Shown here: positions 35,875-44,667 of the stretch, in pieces
Layout of the letters: the number at the start of each line of letters is the position of its first letter
How positions within the stretch are numbered: position 1 is the stretch's first letter
DNA from: G963665495 sp963665495
GTDB taxonomy: Bacteria; Desulfobacterota; Desulfovibrionia; Desulfovibrionales; Desulfovibrionaceae
Direction of reading: 5' to 3'
Length of the DNA: 64,000 nt
Assembly: GCA_963665495.1 (NCBI GenBank)
Contig: OY762289.1
Span: forward strand, 3,844,001 to 3,908,000
The notes under the pieces: model-generated
Seen by the model: the letters and a program-made list of their open reading frames with translations, nothing else
Database searches by the model: none
Told to the model about the DNA's origin: nothing
Position numbers and translations under genes: made by a program

Positions 35875-36381
35875 ATGACAACAGAAAACACCTTTTCACA
35901 CCTCGACGAAGAAGGCCGGGCCCGGATGGTGGATGTGGGCTCGAAGCGGGAAACGCTGCGCCATGCCATAGCCGGCTGCACCGTCCGTTTGAATGAATCC
36001 ACATTCAACCTTCTCAAGGAACGCGCCCTCCCCAAGGGAGACGTGCTGGCAACCGCCCGTATCGCTGGCATTCAGGCTGCCAAGCGGACCTCCGAGCTGA
36101 TCCCCCTGTGCCATCCTGTTTTTGTCAGCCATGTCGACATTTCATTTGAAATCGACGATGAAAATTTGTCCCTATTGATCAAGGGAGAAGCCCGGACCAG
36201 CGGAAAAACCGGCGTGGAGATGGAAGCGCTCGTGGCGGTACAGGTCGCGGCCCTGACCATTTACGACATGTGCAAAGCCGTGCAGAAAGATATCGTCATC
36301 ACCGACTGCCGCCTGCTCTACAAAAGCGGTGGTAAAAGCGGCGTATTTCTTGCTCCGGGACTGGAAGAACCGCCCCTGTAA
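35875..36381 (+). CDS. moaC: Cyclic pyranopterin monophosphate synthase
   Basis: A 168-aa enzyme that converts the MoaA product to cyclic pyranopterin monophosphate in molybdopterin synthesis. Signature passages are MVDVGSKRETLRHAIAGC, AAKRTSELIPLCHPV and GKTGVEMEALVAVQVAALTIYDMCKAVQKD, with the catalytic Asp and Lys in the last. It starts 3 bases after the dnaJ stop. Strong terminator follows. Confidence 0.97.
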   Translation: MTTENTFSHLDEEGRARMVDVGSKRETLRHAIAGCTVRLNESTFNLLKERALPKGDVLATARIAGIQAAKRTSELIPLCHPVFVSHVDISFEIDDENLSLLIKGEARTSGKTGVEMEALVAVQVAALTIYDMCKAVQKDIVITDCRLLYKSGGKSGVFLAPGLEEPPL

Positions 36382-36435
36382 AAAGCCGGCAGACACACGT
36401 TCTGCAAAGAAAACAGCCCATACTGCAAATACCAG

Positions 36436-36470
36436 GGAGACGGCAGCTCAAAAGCCGTCTCCTTTTTTTT
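36436..36470 (+). terminator. Rho-independent terminator after moaC
   Basis: Stem GGAGACGGC / GCCGTCTCC (36436-36444 and 36454-36462) followed by eight T. Confidence 0.92.
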
Positions 36471-36523
36471 GAAACCTGTATAAAAAAACGCTACCGTTCT
36501 TGATTCCCGCAATCATTCCCTGA

Positions 36524-37174
36524 CTAGGGCGCCGGAACGGCGTCTTTGGAAAGCACGCTTCGAATCACCTCTTCGGTCTGACCGTAATCAGACAGTGAAG
36601 CTATCGCTCTGTTGACATCTTCACGTTGCCGCAGCCAGATCGTATTCTCGCTCACGCTGGACAGATAAACAACGCTGTCGCCTTGTCCAACGGCAGCTCC
36701 CTGCTCCTGAGCCTTAAAGCAGCGTATGCCCAGCAGAATATCAGTAATTCCGTCCTGGTTGTAATCTTCGAAATAGATATCCATGACAGTGCATCCGGAC
36801 AAGGGTACCGGACTGCTGCTCACGGGCGGACTTAAGGCATCAAGCAGATGCCCGTCCTGATCCGAAATTTGGTACACCATGTCCTGGGGCATGGCACCAG
36901 CATCGGCAAAAATATGGAAACACAGGTGCAACTGGTTCCCGGCATCATAAAAAGCATTTGAAAACAATGCCATCAGCTTGAGATCTTTGGCAAAGGCAGT
37001 GCCTATGCCCTTACATTCGCGGTCGTTTTGCTGCTCATACAATTTGCCGCCAATGAATCGCCGGGGCGCGTCTTCAACCCCTCCGGCAATTGCAGCAGTG
37101 CCGCAAGCAGAACCAATCAACAGAAAAACGGCCAGCAAGCGGAATATCCGCAATAAACATTGTGACAATGTCAT
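36524..37174 (-). CDS. Secreted hypothetical protein with an EF-hand/FG-GAP-like calcium loop
   Basis: A ~216-aa protein; ATG 37174 follows GAGGG, while an ATG at 37186 overlaps that site. Signal peptide: CLLRIFRLLAVFLLIGSACGTAAIA. The mature protein contains DYNQDGITDILLG, a calcium-binding DxNxDGxxD loop as in FG-GAP/VCBS repeats. Several Cys could pair in the periplasm. No closer family is recognised. It is monocistronic and convergent with moaC. Confidence 0.65.
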   Translation of the reverse strand: MTLSQCLLRIFRLLAVFLLIGSACGTAAIAGGVEDAPRRFIGGKLYEQQNDRECKGIGTAFAKDLKLMALFSNAFYDAGNQLHLCFHIFADAGAMPQDMVYQISDQDGHLLDALSPPVSSSPVPLSGCTVMDIYFEDYNQDGITDILLGIRCFKAQEQGAAVGQGDSVVYLSSVSENTIWLRQREDVNRAIASLSDYGQTEEVIRSVLSKDAVPAP

Positions 37175-37501
37175 GCTATCCCTCATTTTAGGTTGAATAA
37201 TTTCTGCCGATATTTTAATAGATTATAGCATCAATTTGGTTTTGACAACAAACAGGCGAAATTGCATCGGTCCCGTCCGCGGCCGGTCGGCTCAAATCTG
37301 TATTCGGGTCACTTCGACTGATAAATTTGATAGGTATGCATTATAAACACTAAAGCCCCAGATACTTTTTAACATTCAAGCATTATTGCACTTTGGCGAC
37401 AAAATCTTATCGTTATCGACTGTTTTCTCTAAAGAAAATATATGCTACTATTGCACCAACCAACGAACCCGAAGTAATCTGCCATCGCCAAGGGGTGTCA
37501 T
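37175..37501. other. Intergenic region before the STAS-cheA genes
   Basis: About 327 AT-rich bases between divergent genes. I see no gene and no clear promoter consensus. A short inverted repeat, TTTTCT / AGAAAA, lies near 37424-37439, and an AT-rich ATATGCTACTATT stretch follows. Confidence 0.45.
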
Positions 37502-37765
37502 ATGAAAGTGGAACTAAGCGGTCCGTGTACCGTGGACAGGGGAGAGGAGTTAAAACAGCTCCTTTTGCAAGCCTTTGAAAAGGATGACAAAATCGAAATT
37601 GATTTTCAGGAGGTCACGGATGCCGATCTCTCTTTTTTTCTGCTTCTGCACTCCGCCAAAAAAACGGCGCGCGAACAGGGAAAAGAACTCATCCTGCTTC
37701 CTAATCTCCCTGAGAGTCTCGCACAACGAGCCCTTTGGACAGGTTTTTCAGAACTGACGGCGTAA
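37502..37765 (+). CDS. Single-domain STAS protein
   Basis: An 87-aa protein (MKVELSGPCTVDRGEELKQLLLQAF...). The STAS fold of anti-sigma-factor antagonists covers it completely. At the usual phosphorylation site (DSSG-like loop) it reads TDADLSFFLLL, so the phospho-Ser position is not conserved at the usual place. It ends 66 bases before the first cheA gene and is probably cotranscribed. It may act as a protein-protein adaptor for the CheA pair, or as a CheX/CheC-like helper; this is inference from position. Confidence 0.8.
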   Translation: MKVELSGPCTVDRGEELKQLLLQAFEKDDKIEIDFQEVTDADLSFFLLLHSAKKTAREQGKELILLPNLPESLAQRALWTGFSELTA

Positions 37766-37831
37766 CCGGCACCTTTACGAGCATTCTTCTTGCGATATAC
37801 TATCCGATGATATTTTATCAGGGGGCGCACT

Positions 37832-39889
37832 ATGCAGGTTGACGGAGCTGCCAAAGCGTACATGGAAGAGGCGATCGAGCTGCTGAACGATCTGGAAGAA
37901 TCCCTGCTCGAGTTGCAGCAGGATCCCCAGAGCAGCGAACACATCGGCAAAGCATTTCGCGCGATGCATACGATAAAAGGCTCCGGAGCCATGTTCGGCT
38001 TTGAAGAGATCGCCAGATTTACGCACGAACTGGAAACGATTTTCGACAAGGTTCGCTCCGAAGAAATCCAGTTGAGCGAACAGCTCATCAATGTTGCCCT
38101 GCATTCCAAAGACCATATCGAAGCCCTGCTGCAGATGGGGCTCGAGCCCAGCCCGGACCTTATCAGCGCCTCGGATGAGCTGATAGACTCATTGAATTCC
38201 ATTGTTCCCAAAACTGAAACTCCGGACGACGAGGAAGCCCCCCAGCCATCCGCCGAGGAAAGCGAGCAAGGCACTCCCGAAACTTTCTGGGTACATTTCG
38301 CCCCGTCCCCCACTATCATGCAAACTGGGACCAAACCACTGGGATTGCTGGAAGAACTTAGCGAACTCGGCAACATGTGCTGCAGTTTCAATACGGACGA
38401 CATCCCCCTCCTGCAGGATTTTTCACCTGATACAACCTATGGCGTCTGGGACATCGTACTCAATACGGACAAAGGTCTGCCGCTCGTCAAAGATGTCTTT
38501 ATTTTTGTTGAAGACGATTGCGAAATTGACGCGGAGCAAATCGGCGAAGGCAATGTCCGCGCCTCGGACATTCAAGATCTCCTGGGCGTTGCCTGCTCAA
38601 ATTTCGACTTCAAGCCGCAGCGGGTCGCCACCATCCTGCGCGACACATACCAGCAGAAACTTTCCAGCCGCCGTGCAGCCCCCAAAAAACAGGCCGGGCC
38701 TCCGGCCAAAGCCGTTACAGGTCCTTCCAGCATCCGGGTGGACTCGGACCGCCTGGACAAGCTGGTGAACATGGTGGGCGAAATGGTCATCCTTCAGTCC
38801 CGATTGAGCCAGGCAGTTCATGCGGAACACGATCACGCTGTGATGAGCCAGATTGCCGAGGACCTCGAACGGTTGACGGACGAAATGCGCGAGAATGCCC
38901 TGGGATTGCGGATGCTGCCAATCGGCACCATGTACAACGCCTTCAAACGCCTGGTGCATGACCTTTCCGGCTCGCTGGGCAAAGAAATCGAACTGATCAC
39001 CGAGGGCGCGGAAACCGAACTGGACAAGACCGTCATCGACCGTTTGAAAGATCCTCTCGTCCATATCCTGCGCAACAGCCTGGATCACGGCATAGAAGCC
39101 CCTGCAGAGCGCGAACAGGCCGGTAAAACGCCTAAGGGAACCATTCGCGTTGCGGCCTCCCATTCGGCAGGAGACGTCCTCATCACCATCACGGATGACG
39201 GCAAAGGCATCGATCCTGATAAAATTCGCGCCAAGGCGGTGGAAAAAGGCCTTATATCTCCGGAAGCCGAACTGGACAGGAATGCGATCTTCAATCTGAT
39301 ATTCGAACCCGGCTTTTCCACAGCCCAGCAAATTTCCGATGTGTCCGGACGGGGCGTGGGCATGGACGTGGTCAGGCAAAGCATCGACAGCCTGCGCGGA
39401 CAGGTGGACGTGATCAGCGAGCTGGGCAAAGGCACGACTCTTTCCATCCGGCTGCCCCTGACCCTGGCTATCATCGACGGTTTTAATGTGCTGGTGGGAG
39501 AAGAATCATTTATCGTCCCCCTGGCCTGCCTGCGCGGGTTTCAGGAACGTTTTGTAGAGAGCTACGTCAAACAAATCGCAACAATCGAGCGTATGGGGGA
39601 TATGGTCCCCTGTGTCAGCCTGCGGCAAATCTTCCATGTACCCGGGAAACAGCCCGAATACGAACGCATTGTCATCACGGAAGTGGACGGCAGTATCATC
39701 GGCCTGGCAGTGGACCAGGTGGTGGGCAGGCAGCAGGCGGTAATCAAAAGCCTGGACGACTCTTTCCGTCGTATAAAGTGGATCTCCGGTACGACCATCA
39801 ACGGCGACGGCAGTATCTCGCTGATTATGGATATTCCGCAGCTGATACGTTACGTCACACAACAAACCGAAGTCGTACGGAGTAATTAA
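37832..39889 (+). CDS. cheA: Chemotaxis histidine kinase CheA (first copy)
   Basis: A 685-aa kinase. The Hpt domain has phospho-His H46 (AFRAMHTIKGSG). The ~150-260 region is a delta-proteobacterial P2-like domain (GTKPLGLLEELSELGNMCCSF...KDVFIFVEDD). Dimerisation begins at IRVDSDRLDKLVNMVGEMV. The ATPase N-box is HILRNSLDHGIEAP, G1 is ITDDGKGIDPDKI and G2 GRGVGMDVV. A CheW-like domain closes the protein. It receives signals from chemoreceptors and phosphorylates CheY. No cheY, cheW, cheB or cheR is in the window. A similar gene follows in tandem. Confidence 0.96.
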   Translation: MQVDGAAKAYMEEAIELLNDLEESLLELQQDPQSSEHIGKAFRAMHTIKGSGAMFGFEEIARFTHELETIFDKVRSEEIQLSEQLINVALHSKDHIEALLQMGLEPSPDLISASDELIDSLNSIVPKTETPDDEEAPQPSAEESEQGTPETFWVHFAPSPTIMQTGTKPLGLLEELSELGNMCCSFNTDDIPLLQDFSPDTTYGVWDIVLNTDKGLPLVKDVFIFVEDDCEIDAEQIGEGNVRASDIQDLLGVACSNFDFKPQRVATILRDTYQQKLSSRRAAPKKQAGPPAKAVTGPSSIRVDSDRLDKLVNMVGEMVILQSRLSQAVHAEHDHAVMSQIAEDLERLTDEMRENALGLRMLPIGTMYNAFKRLVHDLSGSLGKEIELITEGAETELDKTVIDRLKDPLVHILRNSLDHGIEAPAEREQAGKTPKGTIRVAASHSAGDVLITITDDGKGIDPDKIRAKAVEKGLISPEAELDRNAIFNLIFEPGFSTAQQISDVSGRGVGMDVVRQSIDSLRGQVDVISELGKGTTLSIRLPLTLAIIDGFNVLVGEESFIVPLACLRGFQERFVESYVKQIATIERMGDMVPCVSLRQIFHVPGKQPEYERIVITEVDGSIIGLAVDQVVGRQQAVIKSLDDSFRRIKWISGTTINGDGSISLIMDIPQLIRYVTQQTEVVRSN

Positions 39890-40038
39890 GCAGCTAAACA
39901 GGACAATCCTGTCAACGCGCATTCGGGGGGAAGGGGGGCATTCTGATTGCACTCGTCGCTATTCTCTGCTCTCTGACTGCACGAATCCTTTTATGGCTCA
40001 TTTCTTGGAAAGAAACCTGGACACGTACTGGAGTTTGC

Positions 40039-42189
40039 ATGCTTACTCATGACCAGGCCGTTCAAGCCTTTTACGATGAAGCCAACGAACTCCTCGGGCT
40101 TCTGGAAAACGCCCTGCTGGAACTCGAAAACGCGCCGCATGACGCCGAATATATTGCCGAGGCCTTTCGCGCGCTGCACACCATCAAGGGCCCTGCTTCC
40201 ATGCTCGGCTTTGAAGCCATTTCCGGATTTACCCACGAAATTGAATCCTTTTTCGACTCGATACGTTCGGGCCAGCTTGTTCTGGACAATCGGCTCCTCG
40301 CCCTGATGCTCAAGGCCAAAGACCATATCGCCCTGCTCGTATCCCAGGGGCTCACTCCGTCGCAGCAGGCTGTTTTCGCCTCCCAGGAACTCCTTTTCGA
40401 AATCCAGCAATACGTCAATGAGGTCCAATCCCATCACGAACCCGCCATGGCGGATACTGCGCCTTCAATCCACCAGGAACAGGAAACCCCGATCACGATT
40501 GAACCCCGGACTGCAGTCTATCAAATCACATTCAAACCTGCCTCTTCCTCGCTGCTGACCGGAGCGAACCCGCTGGACATGCTGGAAGAGCTTTCCAGAC
40601 TCGGCACCCTGCAGTGCAGTTTTCAGACCGAGGACATCCCCCCTCTGAACCAGCTGGACCCGGACAACGCCTACGGCTCCTGGGAGATCATCCTCAACAC
40701 AACTTCGGAACTTGAACACGTCAAGGATGTTTTCATCTTTGTTGAAGATGAAAGCAGTATTGATTTTAAACAACTGGAGACTGATACGGCGGAACCAGCG
40801 ACAGACATCCGCCCCCAGGAAGCCGGTCCCATCGCGGAAAGCTCTGAAGACGCTATAGACTTTACCGTAGCAGAGCCAAATACGGAGCCAGGCTCACTCC
40901 CCGAAGCGCAGCCCGTATCAAAGCCGCGACCGGAGCCGGAACCCGTTCCTGCATTCCGCCCGGATAACGCAAAACACCCCGCACCGCCGCAGGATGAAAA
41001 AATCCCGGAAATGCCCCCTCAAGCCACGCATGCCGCCAGCGCGAGCATCAGGGTCGATTCCGCCAGACTGGATAAGCTGGTGAACATGGTCGGCGAAATG
41101 GTCATCATTCAATCCAGCCTGAGCCAGGCGGCAAGCGGACCGCTGGATCCCACCCAGATCAGCCGGATTGCCGAAGACCTCGAACGGCTGACCGATGAAA
41201 TGCGGGAGAACGCCCTGGGCTTGCGAATGCTGCCCATCGGGACCATCTACAGCAACTTCAAGCGCTTGGTGCACGATTTATCCAATACGCTCGGCAAGGA
41301 AGTCGCTTTTATTACCGAAGGAGCCGAAACCGAACTGGACAAAACCGTCATCGACCGGCTCAAAGATCCGCTCGTGCACATTTTGCGCAACTGTGTGGAC
41401 CACGGCATAGAGCATCCGCAGGAACGCGAAGACGCCGGCAAAGCCCGTACCGGCCAGATTTATCTCTCATCCAACCATTCGGGGGGCGATGTCGTCATCA
41501 CCATCCGGGACGACGGCAAGGGCATGGACCCGGAAAAAATCAAGGAAAAAGCTTTGCAGCTTGGTCTGATCACGCCGGAAAGCGAGCTGGATCCCAAAGA
41601 AATTTTCGAATTGATACTGGCGCCGGGCTTTTCCACCGCCAAGGTGGTTTCCGATGTCTCCGGGCGCGGCGTGGGTATGGATATCGTCAAACGCAGCATA
41701 GACGAACTGCGCGGACGCATTTCCATTGAAAGTAAGCCGGGTGCGGGAACCACCCTGATCATCCGCCTGCCGCTGACTCTGGCCATCATCGACGGATTCA
41801 ATGTGGTGGTGGAAAACGAATCCTTTATCGTTCCCCTCTCCAACCTCCGGGGGTTCCAGGAACGTTTTGTCAACGGCGATTTCAAAACAATCCAGTCTTT
41901 CGAACGCATGGGCGAACTGCTTCCCTGCGTCAGCCTGCGCCGTCTCTTTCGCGTGCCGGGCGAGCAACCAACGTATGAACGAATCATCATCTGCGATGTG
42001 GAAGGAACTCTGATAGGGCTGGCCGTGGACAACGTTATCGGCAGACAACAGGCGGTCATCAAAAGCCTGGACAGTTCGCTGCGCGGCCTCAAATGGATCT
42101 CCGGCACCACCATCAACGGCGACGGCAGCATCTCCTTGATCCTGGATATCCCGCAACTGCTCCGCCACGCCTCCAGGCTGAAACAGTAG
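40039..42189 (+). CDS. cheA: Chemotaxis histidine kinase CheA (second tandem copy)
   Basis: A 716-aa kinase with the same domain order as the preceding one. Phospho-His is H47 (AFRALHTIKGPA); the P2-like region (GANPLDMLEELSRLGTLQCSF) is followed by a Pro/Glu-rich linker (~245-335) absent from copy 1. The kinase core is almost the same (HILRNCVDHGIEHP, IRDDGKGMDPEKI, GRGVGMDIV), and the CheW-like end matches closely (GTTINGDGSISLILDIPQL). It starts 150 bases after copy 1. The two are evidently a tandem duplication that diverged mostly in the linker and the receptor-facing parts. Confidence 0.96.
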   Translation: MLTHDQAVQAFYDEANELLGLLENALLELENAPHDAEYIAEAFRALHTIKGPASMLGFEAISGFTHEIESFFDSIRSGQLVLDNRLLALMLKAKDHIALLVSQGLTPSQQAVFASQELLFEIQQYVNEVQSHHEPAMADTAPSIHQEQETPITIEPRTAVYQITFKPASSSLLTGANPLDMLEELSRLGTLQCSFQTEDIPPLNQLDPDNAYGSWEIILNTTSELEHVKDVFIFVEDESSIDFKQLETDTAEPATDIRPQEAGPIAESSEDAIDFTVAEPNTEPGSLPEAQPVSKPRPEPEPVPAFRPDNAKHPAPPQDEKIPEMPPQATHAASASIRVDSARLDKLVNMVGEMVIIQSSLSQAASGPLDPTQISRIAEDLERLTDEMRENALGLRMLPIGTIYSNFKRLVHDLSNTLGKEVAFITEGAETELDKTVIDRLKDPLVHILRNCVDHGIEHPQEREDAGKARTGQIYLSSNHSGGDVVITIRDDGKGMDPEKIKEKALQLGLITPESELDPKEIFELILAPGFSTAKVVSDVSGRGVGMDIVKRSIDELRGRISIESKPGAGTTLIIRLPLTLAIIDGFNVVVENESFIVPLSNLRGFQERFVNGDFKTIQSFERMGELLPCVSLRRLFRVPGEQPTYERIIICDVEGTLIGLAVDNVIGRQQAVIKSLDSSLRGLKWISGTTINGDGSISLILDIPQLLRHASRLKQ

Positions 42190-42284
42190 CCGGATATTTA
42201 TTGCTTTTTGATGGGGTATCTTCTTTTTATGAAAACGTTTGGGACCTGAAACGTATTGTTTTCAGGAAAGTTAGCTGACGAGAT

Positions 42285-42315
42285 GCGCGGAGGCCGCCCG
42301 GCCCCCGCGCTTTTT
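42285..42315 (+). terminator. Terminator after the second cheA
   Basis: Stem GCGCGG-A-GGCCG / CGGCC-C-CCGCGC (one mismatch), loop CC, then TTTTT (42311-42315). It is next to the stop of the convergent hisF. Confidence 0.8.
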
Positions 42316-42322
42316 CTTGCTT

Positions 42323-43102
42323 TTACCAGACCATCCGCATTTTGACGCCCTTATTCGAGATGTAGTCTTTGATCTCTTTGATGCTGTATTCGCCGTAATG
42401 GACGATGGAGGCAATCAGGGCTGCCGAGGCTTTGCCTTCGGTCAGAGCTTCGTACATATGCTGGGGAGAGCCTGCGCCGCCGGAGGCGATGACCGGGATA
42501 TCCACGCTGTCGGAGATCATCCGGGTCAGATGCAGCTCATAGCCGTCTTTGGTGCCGTCCGCGTCTATGGAGTTCAGGCAGATTTCACCGGCGCCAAGGG
42601 CTTCCACGGTTTTGGCCCATTCCACAGCATCCAGCCCCATGGGCTTGCGGCCGCCGTGAATCACAATTTCATAGCCGGAAGGAATGGCTTCGCTTTTCTC
42701 CACCCGCAGCACGTCCATGCCCACCACCACGCACTGGGCGCCGAACGCGGCCGCGCCTTCGCTGATGATGTCCGGGTTTTTAACCGCAGCGGAATTGACC
42801 GAGACTTTTTCCGCACCGGCCAGCAATACGCGCCGCATGTCGCTGACCGAGGAAATGCCGCCGCCAACGGAAAAAGGAATAAAGATCTTGGAGGCCACAT
42901 CGTTGACCACGTCCAGAAAAATTCCTCTATCCTCATGCGAGGCCGTGATATCGTAAAATACGATTTCGTCCGCCCCTTCTTCATAGTAAATCCGGGCGGT
43001 TTCCACAGGGTCGCCGATGTCCTCGTTGCCGACGAACTTGATGCCTTTTGTCAGTTTGCCGTTTCGGACATCCAGACACGGAATGATACGTTTGCTAAGC
43101 AT
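42323..43102 (-). CDS. hisF: Imidazole glycerol phosphate synthase, cyclase subunit
   Basis: A 259-aa TIM-barrel cyclase of histidine synthesis. MLSKRIIPCLDVRNGKLTKG opens it (catalytic Asp in CLDV); FSVGGGISSVSDM and VIASGGAGSPQHMY are the two phosphate-binding loops. It uses ammonia made by HisH to close the imidazole ring. Its start overlaps the end of hisH by 8 bases, so the two are coupled. Confidence 0.97.
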   Translation of the reverse strand: MLSKRIIPCLDVRNGKLTKGIKFVGNEDIGDPVETARIYYEEGADEIVFYDITASHEDRGIFLDVVNDVASKIFIPFSVGGGISSVSDMRRVLLAGAEKVSVNSAAVKNPDIISEGAAAFGAQCVVVGMDVLRVEKSEAIPSGYEIVIHGGRKPMGLDAVEWAKTVEALGAGEICLNSIDADGTKDGYELHLTRMISDSVDIPVIASGGAGSPQHMYEALTEGKASAALIASIVHYGEYSIKEIKDYISNKGVKMRMVW

Positions 43103-43733
43103 CGGCCACCTCCCCGCAGTATTCGTAGAAATTTTTCAGAAGCTTCAAACCGGGAGCGCCGCTTTTTTCCGGGTGGAACTGAACCGCCCACAGGCCGGGC
43201 CCGCCATGCACGGAGCAAAAGTCATGGCCGTATGTCGTGACACCGATGATATAATCGGGATTGGGATTCGGATAATAACTGTGGACGAAATAAAACTCCG
43301 AATCGGATGAAATGTCTTTGAACAGAACACATTCTTTCTTCAATACTATTCTGTTCCATCCCATATGCGGTACGCGAATGGGCGATCCATCCTCTTCATG
43401 CCAGGAACGGTTGAACAATACGCATTCGCCAGGAATCACGCCCAATGCTTTGGTCTGATTTTCCTGGCTGTAATCAAGAAGAATCTGGCAGCCGACACAA
43501 ATGCCGAGGAGCGGTTTGTCTTCCTGAACCTGTTCCCGTAAAACCTGGTCCAAACCGGAATTAACGAGTTCGTCCATGGCTTGCCCCGCGGCGCCGACAC
43601 CTGGGAAGATGATCCCTTTGGCCTTGGCGATGGTCCACGGGTCCGCGGTTATCGTGTTGGGAATGCCAAGATGATCCAGAGCGCGCTTCACACTGGTCTG
43701 GTTCCCTGCCTTGTAGTCCAAGATCGCGAGCAT
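43095..43733 (-). CDS. hisH: Imidazole glycerol phosphate synthase, glutaminase subunit
   Basis: A 212-aa class I glutamine amidotransferase. The catalytic Cys is in LLGICVGCQIL; His and Glu are in QFHPEKSG. It feeds ammonia to HisF. Only hisH and hisF of the histidine pathway are in the window, so the his genes are dispersed. The fit of the nucleophile region (GICVGCQ) is normal for the family. Confidence 0.95.
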   Translation of the reverse strand: MLAILDYKAGNQTSVKRALDHLGIPNTITADPWTIAKAKGIIFPGVGAAGQAMDELVNSGLDQVLREQVQEDKPLLGICVGCQILLDYSQENQTKALGVIPGECVLFNRSWHEEDGSPIRVPHMGWNRIVLKKECVLFKDISSDSEFYFVHSYYPNPNPDYIIGVTTYGHDFCSVHGGPGLWAVQFHPEKSGAPGLKLLKNFYEYCGEVADA

Positions 43734-44087
43734 TTTCTTCTTCTCCGTTGCTGAAAGGCGTTACATCCCGGGATTATACTCCGCAACAATAAAAAAACAT
43801 ACACTGTACGGAGTTATGAGTAAGGCCACGCCTCGGCGGGGCCGGCGGCGAATGCCGCTGGAACGAGCCCTAATATCTTGCCGCTCCATTGATAAAACGT
43901 TCCGGACGTTTGGGCAGTACCAACGGACGTGGGGAAAAGCAACTGCTGAAAGCATACTTTTCGTCAACCCCTTGGCTTTTTGCTTCGATTGTGCAACATA
44001 CGGACCACGCCATAATAGACGCAGACTCCCATGGTCTCTTATTTAGACCATAATAAAGCGTCCGTAACCTTACGCAAGGAGTGAAAC
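43734..44087. other. Intergenic region before the XRE-cupin/acyl-CoA synthetase pair
   Basis: 354 bases. No gene is supported. The 100 bases before the ATG hold the inverted repeat at 44031-44051 and two direct copies of CCATAATA (44010-44017 and 44049-44056), likely regulatory. Confidence 0.55.
44031..44051. promoter_or_regulatory. Inverted repeat, candidate operator of the XRE-cupin gene
   Basis: ATGGTCT (44031-44037) / AGACCAT (44045-44051) separated by 7 bases. It lies 36 bases before the regulator's ATG, where an XRE-type repressor would act on its own promoter. Confidence 0.5.
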
Positions 44088-44648
44088 ATGCCTGAGGAAA
44101 AAAAACCGTACGAGGAAATCGCGCCCCGCTTACGCGGCCTCCGCGATGCGTTAGGGTTAAGCATCGAAGAACTGGCGGAACGGACGCAGGTATCGCCCGA
44201 GGAAGTGTCCCGCTATGAGAGCGGAACCACTGAAATTCCCGTTAGTTACCTGTTCGAAGTCGCCAAAGCCATGGACATGGACACCACCGTGCTGATTACG
44301 GGCGCAGAAGCCCACCTGGACCACTACACCGTCACCCGCAAGGGCAAAGGACTCTCCGTCTCGCGGCGCAAGGATTACGCCTACCAGTCCATGGCCTCAC
44401 GCTTCAAAAAACGCATCATGGATCCCTTCATCGTCACTGTTCCGCCCAAGGCTGCCGAGGCTTTGAATTTCAACGAACACCACGGCCAGGAATTCATCTA
44501 CGTTCTCAAAGGCAAGCTGGAAATCCGGATCGGCAAGGACATTGTCGTTCTGGAACCCGAAGACTGTATGTATTTTGATTCGCGCCAACCCCACGCTCTG
44601 CGTGGCCTGGATGATGCCCCGGCCGAATTTATCGATGTCATAGTCTAG
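44088..44648 (+). CDS. XRE-family regulator with C-terminal cupin (first of two)
   Basis: A 186-aa protein. HTH residues ~10-65 (LRGLRDALGLSIEELAERTQVSPEEVSRYESG), cupin residues ~110-183 (FNEHHGQEFIYVLKGKLEI, DCMYFDSRQPHALRG). AAGGAG precedes the ATG. Such proteins bind a small molecule in the cupin and control neighbouring genes. It ends 19 bases before an acyl-CoA synthetase gene, so the ligand may be a carboxylic acid or acyl-CoA. The second XRE-cupin gene at 53746 is related in architecture but clearly different in sequence. Confidence 0.9.
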   Translation: MPEEKKPYEEIAPRLRGLRDALGLSIEELAERTQVSPEEVSRYESGTTEIPVSYLFEVAKAMDMDTTVLITGAEAHLDHYTVTRKGKGLSVSRRKDYAYQSMASRFKKRIMDPFIVTVPPKAAEALNFNEHHGQEFIYVLKGKLEIRIGKDIVVLEPEDCMYFDSRQPHALRGLDDAPAEFIDVIV

Positions 44649-44667
44649 CCTCAAGCCACAGGAGTTT

